64,000 nt of DNA from Catonia carolina (Eukaryota > Arthropoda > Insecta > Hemiptera > Achilidae), in assembly GCA_035578175.1 (NCBI GenBank), contig JAQMRL010000006.1:52614001-52678000 (forward strand). The letters run 5' to 3'. The notes beneath the pieces are model-generated. The model saw only the letters and a list, made by a program, of their open reading frames with translations. It did no database searches and was not told the DNA's origin. This document shows positions 54,935 to 64,000 of the stretch, piece after piece (position 1 is the stretch's first letter; every line of letters starts with the position of its first letter). Position numbers and translations under genes: made by a program.

Positions 54935-55078
54935 ACGAACCTAGGCTTAGATGCTAAAATATTATTTGAAACCGGGTGTCGAAAAGTTTTCACAAACTTC
55001 ACAATTTCTTACTCTAGAATTTTATGAAGTAATTAATTATTGAGTTACATCTAGCGCAAAGAAGTAAACAACTTCAAA
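54935..55078. repeat. ~145-bp direct repeat, second copy
   Basis: This is the second copy of 53435-53584, ending in CTTCAAATATTTTTAT where an S3 SINE tail begins. Confidence 0.8.
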
Positions 55079-55080
55079 TA

Positions 55081-55265
55081 TTTTTATTTATTTATTTAAC
55101 GTCCCATCAACTGCAAGTCATTAGTGACGACGTTGGGGTGTAACTGTGTACAATGGAGAACGAAATGATTTTTTTTTGTACCGTATGAAAATATGCCGTG
55201 CCTGAGTGGGATTCGAACCCACGACGGCATGATGAGAGGCGAGCGAGTTACCAACTACGCCATTT
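55081..55265 (-). mobile_element. tRNA-derived SINE S3, full length
   Basis: The minus strand reads GGCGTAGTTGGTAACTCG (A-box), GGGTTCGAATCCCAC (B-box), 'acggcatattttcatacgg', 'gtcgtcactaatgacttgcag' and GATGGGACGTTAAATAAAT, with a (TAAA)n tail. Confidence 0.85.
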
Positions 55266-56305
55266 CTTTATTTTTTTAAAATAAATAAATACTGTTTAAA
55301 AAACAATATTTGCCAGTACTATGAGATAACGTGTTCTATAAAAAATTTAATTACAAACAGGAATGTTACAATACTGTTAAATATTTTACAGAATAATAAC
55401 AGAAAACAGTATATATGAATTAGAAATCAACTCTCTTATTCGGTTTAGATAAAAACGATGTTAAATAGTCATTGTATTGCCTTTTACAACTTTTTTTTAA
55501 ACTTTCTCTCTTTGAAATTTAACTATAACGTATAGTCTACCATTAATAGTGGCAGTAGTAATAATAGTTTTCTCACGACTTAAAGAGTCTTGAATAATTT
55601 TCTTATCATAAAAGGCTTCATTTCGAGGTCACTAATGGCAGTTTATAAGTAGGCCTGCTTATAACGATAGTAATATTGTTCAAAATCTCTCAATCCGTCA
55701 AGAGTTTGCGAATAGTACATTTATTGACTACTGTCGATTTCTTTGACATAGATACCCGAGTTTGGAGCCATGTTTCTTGAAAAACGCTTGTTCAATTTTA
55801 ACGTACTATACACCAAAATTTGGCTGAGTTCAATCCGCGTTGTTACATGTCAGTTTCGTATTTTTAGCGTTTTTTTTTTAATACTGCGATATCAAGTTGA
55901 GAAGAAAAAAAGGCGGTTTTTTGTAGCTGCAACACATTGGATGCATTTAAAGGCTTATAACTCAAACACCGCTCGTCCGATTTATTTGAGATTTCGCCGG
56001 AATATAAACTTATATGTTGTTATTGTACTCCACAAAACTTTCGATTTATTCTTATTAATTTTCATGAAGTAATCCTTTCTCAAGATCTCATCCATTCCAT
56101 TTACGCTATCCTCTAATTCTTTCTTGGTCACACAGTAACAACTGACAAATATGAAAAGTAAATATTTTCAGAATGTACAGTGCACACGTTGCCATGTGGA
56201 TTTAAAGCAACCGTTGCTATGACATCACGTTTCACTGTCGCCAGTCCCTCTTGCCCTTCGTCCCGCACTAGCAAAAAAGTCACTCCCAACTATACTTATT
56301 ACTTT
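55266..56305. other. Unassigned DNA
   Basis: It holds one 100-codon frame (55770-56072) and no recognisable protein. No repeat family was identified. Confidence 0.45.
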
Positions 56306-57280
56306 AAAAATTTGGTGTGAAACACTCACACGACTTTCTCTTGCCAATGCAAATAATTAACAATAAACCTAACAATAGTAATAAAACATTAGAAATAAAC
56401 AAAAAAACTAACCTCAATAAACATAACCTAATTTTAATCATGTATGAAAGACGCAAAATGAAAATCAACCTCAGTTTGGCTTAAAAATACGGAAAATCAC
56501 TCTTTCACACTCTTTCACTCTGTAGAGAAAAATGCTCAAAATAAAAGTTGTAGATCTTTTAATTTTCTATAAATTTTATTGCATAGACTTTTGTCGTAAA
56601 ATCCATTCTAAGGCCGAAATCTTAAGAAAATCGATTTTTCACACATTTCCGTGAGAAAAAAAAAACAGAAAATCGCTAATTACTGCTAAACTATGTGTTA
56701 TACAAAAAAATGTTGAAAATAAAAGTTGTAGAATTTTAAATTATCTACAACTTTTATTATATAAATTTTTGCGGTAAAATGCATATTAAAGTCGTAATCT
56801 TAAAAAAACTACTTTTTTACGTGAAAAACGCCTCACCGAGAATTTTAGCAAACATGGCGCCTACCCTATCTTGTAGAGAATTAAAAATTGAGTGAACCAG
56901 GCGATTTAAAAAAAAATCGTAGGACCCGTTTTTTGAGAAAATCGCAAAAAAGTGAAAAATTATACGAATAAACTACTACTTCCGGTTGACCGATTTTGAT
57001 GAAAATGTTCGTGTCGGGTCCGGTAAGGGTATGTAACTTAAGTTTGAAGTTTGAAGTTCGTACGATATTCCGTTCTTGAGGTATTCTGTTCACACGCACA
57101 CACACATACACGCGCACACACACACACACGCACACACACAGACCAATCGCTAAAAACATGTTTTTTGGGTTCAGGGGGTCTGAAAACGTGTAGATCCGGT
57201 GAAAACTCGATTTCGAAAAATCGACATGAAAACAATACTTTCCTTCCTATATATTCATATAGGCAAGAGAAAGTAAAAAT
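56306..57280 (-). mobile_element. HINE-like repeat, complete (good reference copy)
   Basis: Both ends, both sub-terminal repeats, the 3' hairpin and a variable block (CA/CG repeats, 57092-57140) are present. T-rich sequence adjoins both ends. Confidence 0.88.
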
Positions 57281-57666
57281 TAGTTTCTGAACTATGACCA
57301 GGGTACTCAAACAGCAATACGAACCAACATAATCCCGTAAGTCAAGAGTGAAGACTGCACCTGAATAAAATATTTATACCATTTTACAAGGAGAGATTAA
57401 CTGACGAATTATTTTAAGAACTACATATTTATGTAACAGGCCTACGTATCATATAATAAAATAACAATACATAAGACTAACCTAGATTTCATGAAAGGAT
57501 TACTAAAATAATAATCAACACAATGACAGTCCTAATTTTTATAATAGTAAATTTCTATTTGAATTTACGACTAGGCAATTGGATAAATTATGTAATGTTA
57601 TTTATGAGTTGACGAAGAAACCAATTATCGATTACTAAATAAATTATAGAACTGTATTTCAAAATA
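57281..57666. other. Unassigned DNA
   Basis: No supported feature is seen. Confidence 0.45.
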
Positions 57667-58619
57667 TATCGGGTGTCCCACGAAGAGGTTGCTATTTTAA
57701 AATTAATATGCCGGAAGTATCGCACACTCTACAGACTAAACTTTACAGTTATAATAAATAGATATGCAAAAAAGTACCCTCAAGTTTCATTTACTTATGA
57801 TTAATCAAAACAAACTGGCGGAATAATAAAATTATATCAAAAATGAACAATAATCTTGTGGATAAAACCACTTATATTTACAATAGGATTTAGATAGAAA
57901 AGATGGTGTTTTATCGTAAGACATATCTCATCAGACAATGACTGGAGACAGACACGCACCAATTTCAACTAATCATAAGTTCCTCATCTTTCGCAGGCGG
58001 AGATGCACGACGTTTTTTCCCAGCATTATGAAACTCCTCCACATTAAGATAATGTGGCCAAAGCGGTTTTAAACCAAAATCTTCCTAACCATTGGTCGTG
58101 GTAGCGGCCTCATGGACTGGCCTTCAAGATCGTCAGACTTGTCTGTTAGTGATTTTTCCTGTGGGGCTTTTTGGAAGAAAAAGTTTATTCTCACAACATT
58201 GCAACAGACGATGAATTAATGAGGCTGATTGAAGAGGGACTGCGGTTGATAACTCGGTAATTTTTCAAAAACGCTTATGACTCATTTTTGAGTTGCTATC
58301 AGTGCATAGCAATTGATGGACATCAGTTCGAATAAAGGTTAATGAAACAAATTGTGTTCATTAATAATTTATCACTTTCATATTTCTTTCATTTTATTAC
58401 TTAATAAGTAACATTGTAACAAATCACCAATTTGAAATGGTTATGCAAATTAAATTACTTTTCGCCATTTAGTTTTGATTAATCATAAGCAAATGAAACT
58501 CGAGGGTACATTTTTACATACCGATTTATTATAACTGTAAAGTTTCCAGTCTGTAGAGTGTGCGATACGTCCGGCATATTAATTCAAAAATAGCAACCTC
58601 TACGTGGAACATCCTACAT
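57667..58619 (+). mobile_element. Tc1/mariner-type transposon relic with ~150-bp TIRs
   Basis: Left GGGTGTCCCACGAAGAGG and, reversed from the right, GGATGTTCCACGTAGAGG. The arms continue with GTTGCTATTTT, ATTAATATGCCGGA, ATCGCACACTCTACAGACT and TACCCTC-AGTTTCATT for about 150 bp. TA-rich ends make the exact borders uncertain. The interior holds a transposase C-terminal relic. Confidence 0.8.
57990..58338 (+). pseudogene. Transposase C-terminal relic (Tc1/mariner group)
   Basis: Frames with shifts give GDAR/APPHYA-like wording around the second catalytic Asp, LNQNLPNHWSW, a SSDLS-DF region matching the third catalytic position, then LWGFLEEKVYSHNIATDDELM and RLIEEGLRLITR. It parallels the FFLWGYVKD region of the 37-kb relic. 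The N-terminal half is absent. Confidence 0.6.
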
Positions 58620-58777
58620 AATATAAGGGTAAAAAGGAATTTTAGCCGAAAGTACTGGGTCCGATCCCCGGTTGTCGATTCTCTAGAGTTTGTACACTGA
58701 TCTACTTTCCGACTAGTCTGAAAATTTGAACACAAAGGAAATGATTAACACCTTTTATTTGTGAACTAACATCCATA

Positions 58778-58911
58778 TTTTTACTTTCTCTTGCCTATAT
58801 GAATATATAGGAGGAAAGTATTGTTTTCATGTCAATTTTTTGAAACCCAGTTTTCACCGGACCTACACGTTTTCAGACCCCCTGAACGCAAAAAACATGT
58901 TTTTACCGATT

Positions 58912-58953
<42 letters not shown>

Positions 58954-59147
58954 CGCGCGCGCGCGTGTGTGTTTAAACAAAATATCTCAAGAACGGAACA
59001 TCATACGAAGTTACTTGAAACTAGAAACTAAAGTTCTGTTAGGTACTACTAGGGGACCCGACACGAACGTTTTCATCAAAATCAATCAACCGGAAGCAGT
59101 AGTTTATTCGTATCATTTTGCACTTTTTGCAATTTTCTCAAAAACGG
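58778..59147 (+). mobile_element. HINE-like repeat, 5' part
   Basis: It starts TTTTTACTTTCTCTTGCC. The variable block is (GT)n (GC)n GTGTGTG at 58914-58972. It ends after TTTTCTCAAAAACGGCG. Confidence 0.8.
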
Positions 59148-59198
59148 CGTGGTTATTCATACGTAAAGAATTCTTGGGAAATAAATTAATATTGTATT

Positions 59199-59450
59199 GT
59201 TGTTTAGATCATCAGCAGAAAGGCTGGTTTGAACCTCTGAGACTTTACTAAATCAAACGACGAGTGAGGTGGTTTACAATTACCTTCCTCACTGAGTTTG
59301 AAAGTGTGCTTATCAGCACGCCAGGCCCTCTGAACACCATCTACTTTCCCCCCTGCAAATGACATCTTCAGTTCATTCACCACAGGATTTGACTGTATAA
59401 TAAAATTCATTACTTTCGGAGAAGATAACTCTGATTAGTGTGTTTTACAA
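59199..59450 (-). mobile_element. SINE-B copy, 3' two-thirds
   Basis: The tail (plus strand GTTGTTTAGATCATCAGC) through 'gataactctgattagtg' is present; the 5' third is missing. Confidence 0.8.
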
Positions 59451-59615
59451 ATTTACAGTAGTGTGTGGAAATCTTTAGAAAAATATTTACATCATGAATT
59501 AGTTTAGTCAGAGAAATATTCTACGAAGATAATGGACAGACAGTACAGGTTACGAGGAAAAAAAGAATTGTACGGAAACAACTTGTCAAAATTTTTATCT
59601 AGATTGTTTTTTCTT

Positions 59616-59980
59616 TATTGCTCAGGTCACCAGCCTACCTCTAGAGGCTATACTAAATAAAACAAGGTGTGAGGTAGTTTACCATTGCCTTGCTCACTGA
59701 GTGGAAAAGTATGGTTATCAGTGAAAAGCATCTACTTTCCACCCTGCACTTGACACCTTCACTTCATTTACGACAGGGTCTGGCTGTATAATGAAAATTA
59801 TTACTTTCAGAGAAGATAACTCTGATTAGTGTCTTTTACACCTCTACCTCTTCTGTTCTTAAATGTTTCAGTCATATAATTGGCTGACCATGTGATAAGA
59901 CATAAAACTATTTTTTATAGTCCTGGAACTAGCGGGTCAAGTGCAAATAAACTAACATTCCACCTGCCTGTTAAGGCCAA
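59616..59980 (-). mobile_element. SINE-B copy with a deleted hairpin
   Basis: The tail end is altered (GCTCAGGTCACCAGCCTACC) so that the CAGCC/GGCTG stem is lost. The body and 5' end are otherwise complete. Confidence 0.78.
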
Positions 59981-60400
59981 AAAATTAATATTATTTACAA
60001 ATATTGTATGCAAATATAAATCTGTAAGTATTTTTTCAATAAGCAACTAATATGAACTTCAGGAAGAAGGACAAGAGAAAGAATGATAAAAATATTTCTT
60101 TCAATATTGAAATTGTAAAGGTCGATGAACGATAGGTTATGAGCAAATACTTATTCATTTACGTCAAGGTTGAAAAAAAACCTTTAATTTGCTGAATAAA
60201 ATTTAGGCTAAATAGTCCTTCTACGGTATAATGGAAATAATTTTAATAACCGTTGAAAAAACATAAGTATACCAAGTGAATAATTATAGAAAGGTTGAAC
60301 ATTTGTTGTTTGGTAATTCAAAAACACGTTCATTTACCGTTGAAGTAATGTAAAAATAACATTTTTGTACTTTAGTCTGATGAAATGAACACAAACATAT
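59981..60400. other. Unassigned DNA
   Basis: No supported feature is seen. Confidence 0.45.
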
Positions 60401-61340
60401 TTTTACTTTCTCTTGCCTATATGAATATATAGGAAGGAAAGTATTGTTTTCATGTCGATTTTTCGAAATCGAGTTTTCACCGGATCTATACGTTTTCAGA
60501 CCCCCTGAACCCAAAAAACATGTTTTTAGCGATTGGTCTGTGTGTGTGTCTGTGTGTGAACAGAATATCTCAAGAACGGAACATCGTACGAACTTGAAAC
60601 TTGAAACTTAAGTTACATACCACTACCGGACGCGACACGAACATTTTCATCAAAATCGGTCAACCGGAAGTAGTAGTTTATTCGTATAATTTTTCAGTTT
60701 TTTGCGATTTTCTCAAAAACTGGTCCTACGATTTTTTTTAAAATCGCCTATTTTACTCAATTTTTTATTCTCTACAAGATAGGGTAGGCGCCATGTTTGC
60801 TGAAATTCTCGGTGAGGCTGTTTTCACGTAAAAACAAAGTTTTTTTAAGATTACGGCTTTAATATAAATTTTAGCGCAAAAACTTATATAATAAAAGTTG
60901 TAGAGAATTTAAAAACCTACAACTTTTGTTTTAAACATTTTTTTGTATAACGCTTAATTTAGCGGTAATTTGCGATTTTCTGTTTTTTTTCTCACGAAAA
61001 CGTGAGAAAAATCGATTTTTTTAACATTTCGGTCTTAGTATGCATTTTACGACAAAAGTGTATATAATTAAATTTATAGAAAATTAAAAGATCTACAACT
61101 TTTGTTTAGAGCATTTTTCTCTACAGAGCCTAGTTTAGCGTGAAAGCGTGATTTTCCGTATTTTTAAGCCAAACTGAGTTCGATTGTCATTTTGCGTCAT
61201 TCACTCATGATTAAAATAAGGTTATGTTTTTGAGGTTAGTTTTTGTTCATTTCTAATGTTTTAATACTAATGTTAGGTTTATTGTTAATTATTTGCATTG
61301 GCAAGAGAAAGTTGTGTGAGTGTTTCACACCAGATTTTTT
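60401..61340 (+). mobile_element. HINE-like repeat, complete (good reference copy)
   Basis: All family features are on the plus strand: TTTTACTTTCTCTTGCC and the palindromic CCTATATGAATATATAGG, a short (GT)n (60537-60558), inverted pairs, GGCAAGAGAAAGTTGTGTGA, and GTGTGA-GTGTT-TCACAC followed by CAGATTTTTT. Confidence 0.9.
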
Positions 61341-61389
61341 TTGTTTTGTAGTTGTAGTCTTTTTATAATAAATATTTTCATTATACGTT

Positions 61390-62180
61390 ATTTCCTGGTT
61401 CAAATCCTAGTAAAGGTAGGTGGAGTGTTAGATTATTTGCACTCGCTCTGCTAGTAAGCTAACTAACTAGCTAACTAAGCTAATTAGTAACTAACTAAGC
61501 TAGTGAGCTTAGTAAGCGATCTGCTAGTAAGCTAAAAGTAACTACTTTACACGGATTTGAATACTAGAAATTGGTTACCGCTGTACTTTAATGGTTGGGA
61601 TTCAATTAACCATACTCTCTCAGGAATGATCAGCCTGAGTCTATGCAAGACTACACCTCATTTAGACGTCATACACATCATCATTCTCATCTCATTGGAA
61701 CATGGAGTTGCTTATTGTTGTTGTTTAGGTCATCAGCCGAAAGGCTGGTTTGAACCTATAGAGGTTTTACTGAGTAAAACGAGGAGTGAGGTGGTTTACC
61801 ACTGCCTTCCTCACTGAATGGTAAGGTACGCTTATCAGCATGCCGGGCCCTATGAAAAGCACATATTTTCCACTCTGCAAATGACACCTTCACTTCATTC
61901 ACCACAGGGTCTGGTTGTATAATGAAATTCATTACTTTCGGTGGAGATAACTCTAATTAGTGTCTTTTAACCCTCTACCTCTTCTGTTCTTAAATGATTC
62001 AGTCATATAATTGGCTGACCATGTGATATGAAACAGAACTATTTATTTTAGCCCTGCAACGAACAGATTGAGTGTAAATAATTTAACACTCCACCTGTAT
62101 GTTATGGGCAGTGGAGTTGCTTATTACGTTTAAATAAAAAGATTGAAACGTACACACATTAGGGATTAAAACAAATACAA
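61390..62180 (+). mobile_element. tRNA-SINE S1, 5'-truncated, with two SINE-B insertions
   Basis: The pieces are 61390-61422, about 61540-61716 and 62112-62180. It starts at the B-box (GGTTCAAATCC), then a SINE-B 5' scrap plus rearranged AGCTAA repeats (61423-61540), the S1 body, a full SINE-B, and the S1 end (TTAGGGATTAAAACAAAT). Confidence 0.8.
61717..62111 (-). mobile_element. SINE-B copy, full length, 14-bp target duplication
   Basis: TGGAGTTGCTTATT lies at 61703-61716 and 62112-62125. The tail is (AAC)n, here GTTGTTGTTTAGG on the plus strand, and the 5' end is CTGCCCATAACATACAGG. This is the reference copy for the element borders (395 bp). Confidence 0.92.
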
Positions 62181-62814
62181 CAAAAATACAAAATACATAA
62201 ATTGAATATACGGTTTCTTTCAGTATACAGTTTTTAGTTCAGAATAAATAGTACAGTAATTAATTATAGGGAACATGTTACTTAAACTGTGTTTTCTTGA
62301 TCATCGGAATATTCGGTTATCCGTACCGGTCCCATTAGTTCGGTTTAACGGAAAGCTACTGAACAGTAAAACTCTGGAACGCAGTGTATTGTATCATCAG
62401 CTTTGTTCGGTATTTTTAGCATTTACCCTCACTTAACAACGGTCATAATTTCCGGTACAACAATCATAATTTATTCAAGAATAAGGCTCACTGATTTTGA
62501 TTACGTATATTGTTAAATTATTTACATAAAGTTAGAATTGCAGCAATAGTTTAGGCATAATAATATCCGTTTTAATTTTTTTGTTACATTAGTTAATAGC
62601 GTTACTATTGGTTAAGCAAATTCTTTACCATAACAAAACAGTAAGCAATAACGTAATTACAAAATAACAGCGTTTTTATTAAATTACTCTAGTAATAACA
62701 CCGCTGGAAACTTAAATAATAATGTGATTGATTTTATAATTTCCACAACAAATTTTTAATTAATTCCTGAAAAAATTCAAACTGTTATAAATCTTTAAAT
62801 AGTATAATTTTTTG
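62181..62814. other. Unassigned DNA
   Basis: No supported feature is seen. Confidence 0.45.
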
Positions 62815-63112
62815 GGAATTCTACTATCTAGGGAGTAAAATAACAAAGGATGGTAGAAGGCACATATATGGTATTAAATCCAGGATTGCTCAAGCTAGAA
62901 GGGCCTTTGAAATGAAAAACAGCTTACTGACTACAAAGATTGATTTACAGATTAGGAAAAAATTCTTAAAACACTATTTTTACTTTCTCTTGCCTATATG
63001 AATATATAGGAAGGAAAGTATTGTTTTCATGTCGATTTTTCGAAATCGAGTTTTCACCGGATCTATACGTTTTCAGACCCCCTGAACCCAAAAAACATGT
63101 TTTTAGCGATTG

Positions 63113-63163
<51 letters not shown>

Positions 63164-64000
63164 GGTGTGTGAACAGAATATCTCAAGAACGAAACATCGT
63201 ACAAACTTGAAACTTGAAACTTAAGTTACATACCACTACCGGACCCGACACGAACATTTTCATCAAAATCGGTCAACCGGAAGTAGTAGTTTATTCGTGT
63301 AATTTTTCACTTTTTTGCGATTTTCTCAAAAACTAGTCCTACGATTTTTTTTAAAATCGCCTCATTTACTCAATTTTTTATTCTCTACAAGATAGGGTAG
63401 GCGCCATGTTTGCTGAAATTCTGGGTGAGGCTGTTTTCACGTAAAAACAAAGTTTTTTTAAGATTACGGCTTTAATATGCAATTTAGCGAAAAAATGTAT
63501 ATAATAAAAGTTGTAGAGAATTTAAAAACCTACAACTTTTATTTCAAACATTTTTTGGTATAACGCTTAGTTTAGCAGTAATTAGCAATTTTCTGTTTTT
63601 TTCTCACGAAAACGTGAGAAAAATCGATTTTTTTTAACATTTCGGTCTTAGTATGCATTTTACGACAAAAGTGTATATAATTTAATTTATAGAAAATTAA
63701 AACATCTACAACTTTTGTTTAGAGCATTTTTCTCTACAGAGCCTAGTTTAGCGTGATTTTCCGTATTTTTAAGCCAAACTGAGTTCGATTGTCATTTTGC
63801 GTCATTCACTCATGATTAAAATAAGGTTATGTTTATTGAGGTTAGTTTTATTGTTTATTTCTAATATTTTATTAATAATGTTAGGTTTATTATTAATTAT
63901 TTGCATTGGCAAAAGAAAGTTGTGTGAGTGTTTCACACCAGATTTTTTGAGTGTGTAATTAAACGTGTATGATAAGGGCTGAAGAAAGTAAGAGGATAGA
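62815..64000 (+). pseudogene. L3-family LINE fragment split by a HINE copy
   Basis: The first part (62815-62975) encodes FYYLGSKITKDGR-like wording, then KSRIAQARRAFEMKNSLLTT and a DLQIRKKFLKHY-like end. The second part (63946-64000) resumes at 'gagtg...acgtgtatgataagggctg' and leaves the window. A HINE copy sits at the T-run of the LINE's CATTATGTTTTGAG. Confidence 0.82.
62976..63945 (+). mobile_element. HINE-like repeat, complete, inserted in an L3 LINE
   Basis: All family features are present. The variable block is a long (GT)n at 63115-63171. The left border is TTTTTACTTTCTC and the right is CACCAGATTTTTT, both merging with the target's T-run. No length duplication is seen. Confidence 0.92.

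Noticed and set aside
53435..55078. LTR retrotransposon bounded by the 145-bp direct repeats
   Set aside because: No TG...CA ends, primer-binding site, gag, protease or integrase, and the interior is a 5'-truncated LINE plus tandem repeats.
56881..57310. Recurring peptide-like frame in HINE copies (SCRFFEIEFSPDLHVFRPPEPK and a VCVCVC run)
   Set aside because: The frame is broken by the variable (GT)n block, differs in start and end between copies and starts at no consistent ATG. It recurs only because the repeat recurs.
59204..59410. Recurring frame in SINE-B (PVVNEVKVSFAGWKVDAFQRAW-like)
   Set aside because: It is open in several copies but lacks a conserved start, and the copy structure (target duplications, tail hairpin, simple-repeat tail) fits a non-coding SINE. 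A derived coding origin of the body cannot be excluded.

Overview
The window looks like gene-poor, AT-rich nuclear DNA of an arthropod, most likely an insect and possibly a hemipteran (the order is a guess from the transposon mix, not shown by any gene). I found no host exon, no cellular tRNA or rRNA gene, no CRISPR array and no prokaryotic operon. Nearly all recognisable sequence is transposable elements, many nested in one another.

Layout. 0-5.5 kb: a full-length Jockey-type LINE with an 11-bp target duplication sits inside a degenerate HINE-like (Helentron-associated) repeat. 5.5-13 kb: LINE tails (RTE type and two families here called L2 and L3), HINE pieces and the first copies of a roughly 390-bp SINE here called SINE-B. 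13.7-17.3 kb: a long-TIR Tc1/mariner MITE, then a 5'-truncated RTE LINE with an 817-codon reading frame bracketed by (AAT)n. 17.6-22.5 kb: HINE and SINE-B, then about 3 kb of featureless AT-rich DNA. 22.6-25.8 kb: a SINE-B cut exactly at its TTAA by a TIR element, and a four-unit tandem array whose units carry the HINE 3' end. 26-34 kb: a piggyBac transposase fragment, more HINE and SINE copies, a TA-target MITE, palindromic SINE tails and an L2 insertion with an (AAG)21 tail. 34-48 kb: HINE copies, two broken Tc1/mariner elements and several tRNA-derived SINEs. 48-55 kb: a tandem-repeat family, a MITE, a foldback element, a hAT element and another L3 LINE. 55-64 kb: HINE copies, a third Tc1/mariner relic, and a SINE-B inside an older tRNA-SINE.

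How the parts relate. The only near-intact protein genes are Jockey ORF1 (one frameshift) and ORF2 (open) and the RTE reading frame (5'-truncated). The most interesting relation is between SINE-B and the L3 LINE. Both end in the same block, TCAAACCAG-Y-C-loop-G-R-CTGATGAC, which folds into a stem whose one variable base pair co-varies (C-G in the SINE, T-A in the LINE). This is what a SINE using the L3 reverse transcriptase would be expected to show. The second theme is the HINE-like family: sub-terminal inverted repeats, a variable (GT)n block, a 3' hairpin and T-rich target sites, about 19 full or partial copies on both strands, and its 3' end has also become part of a small satellite.
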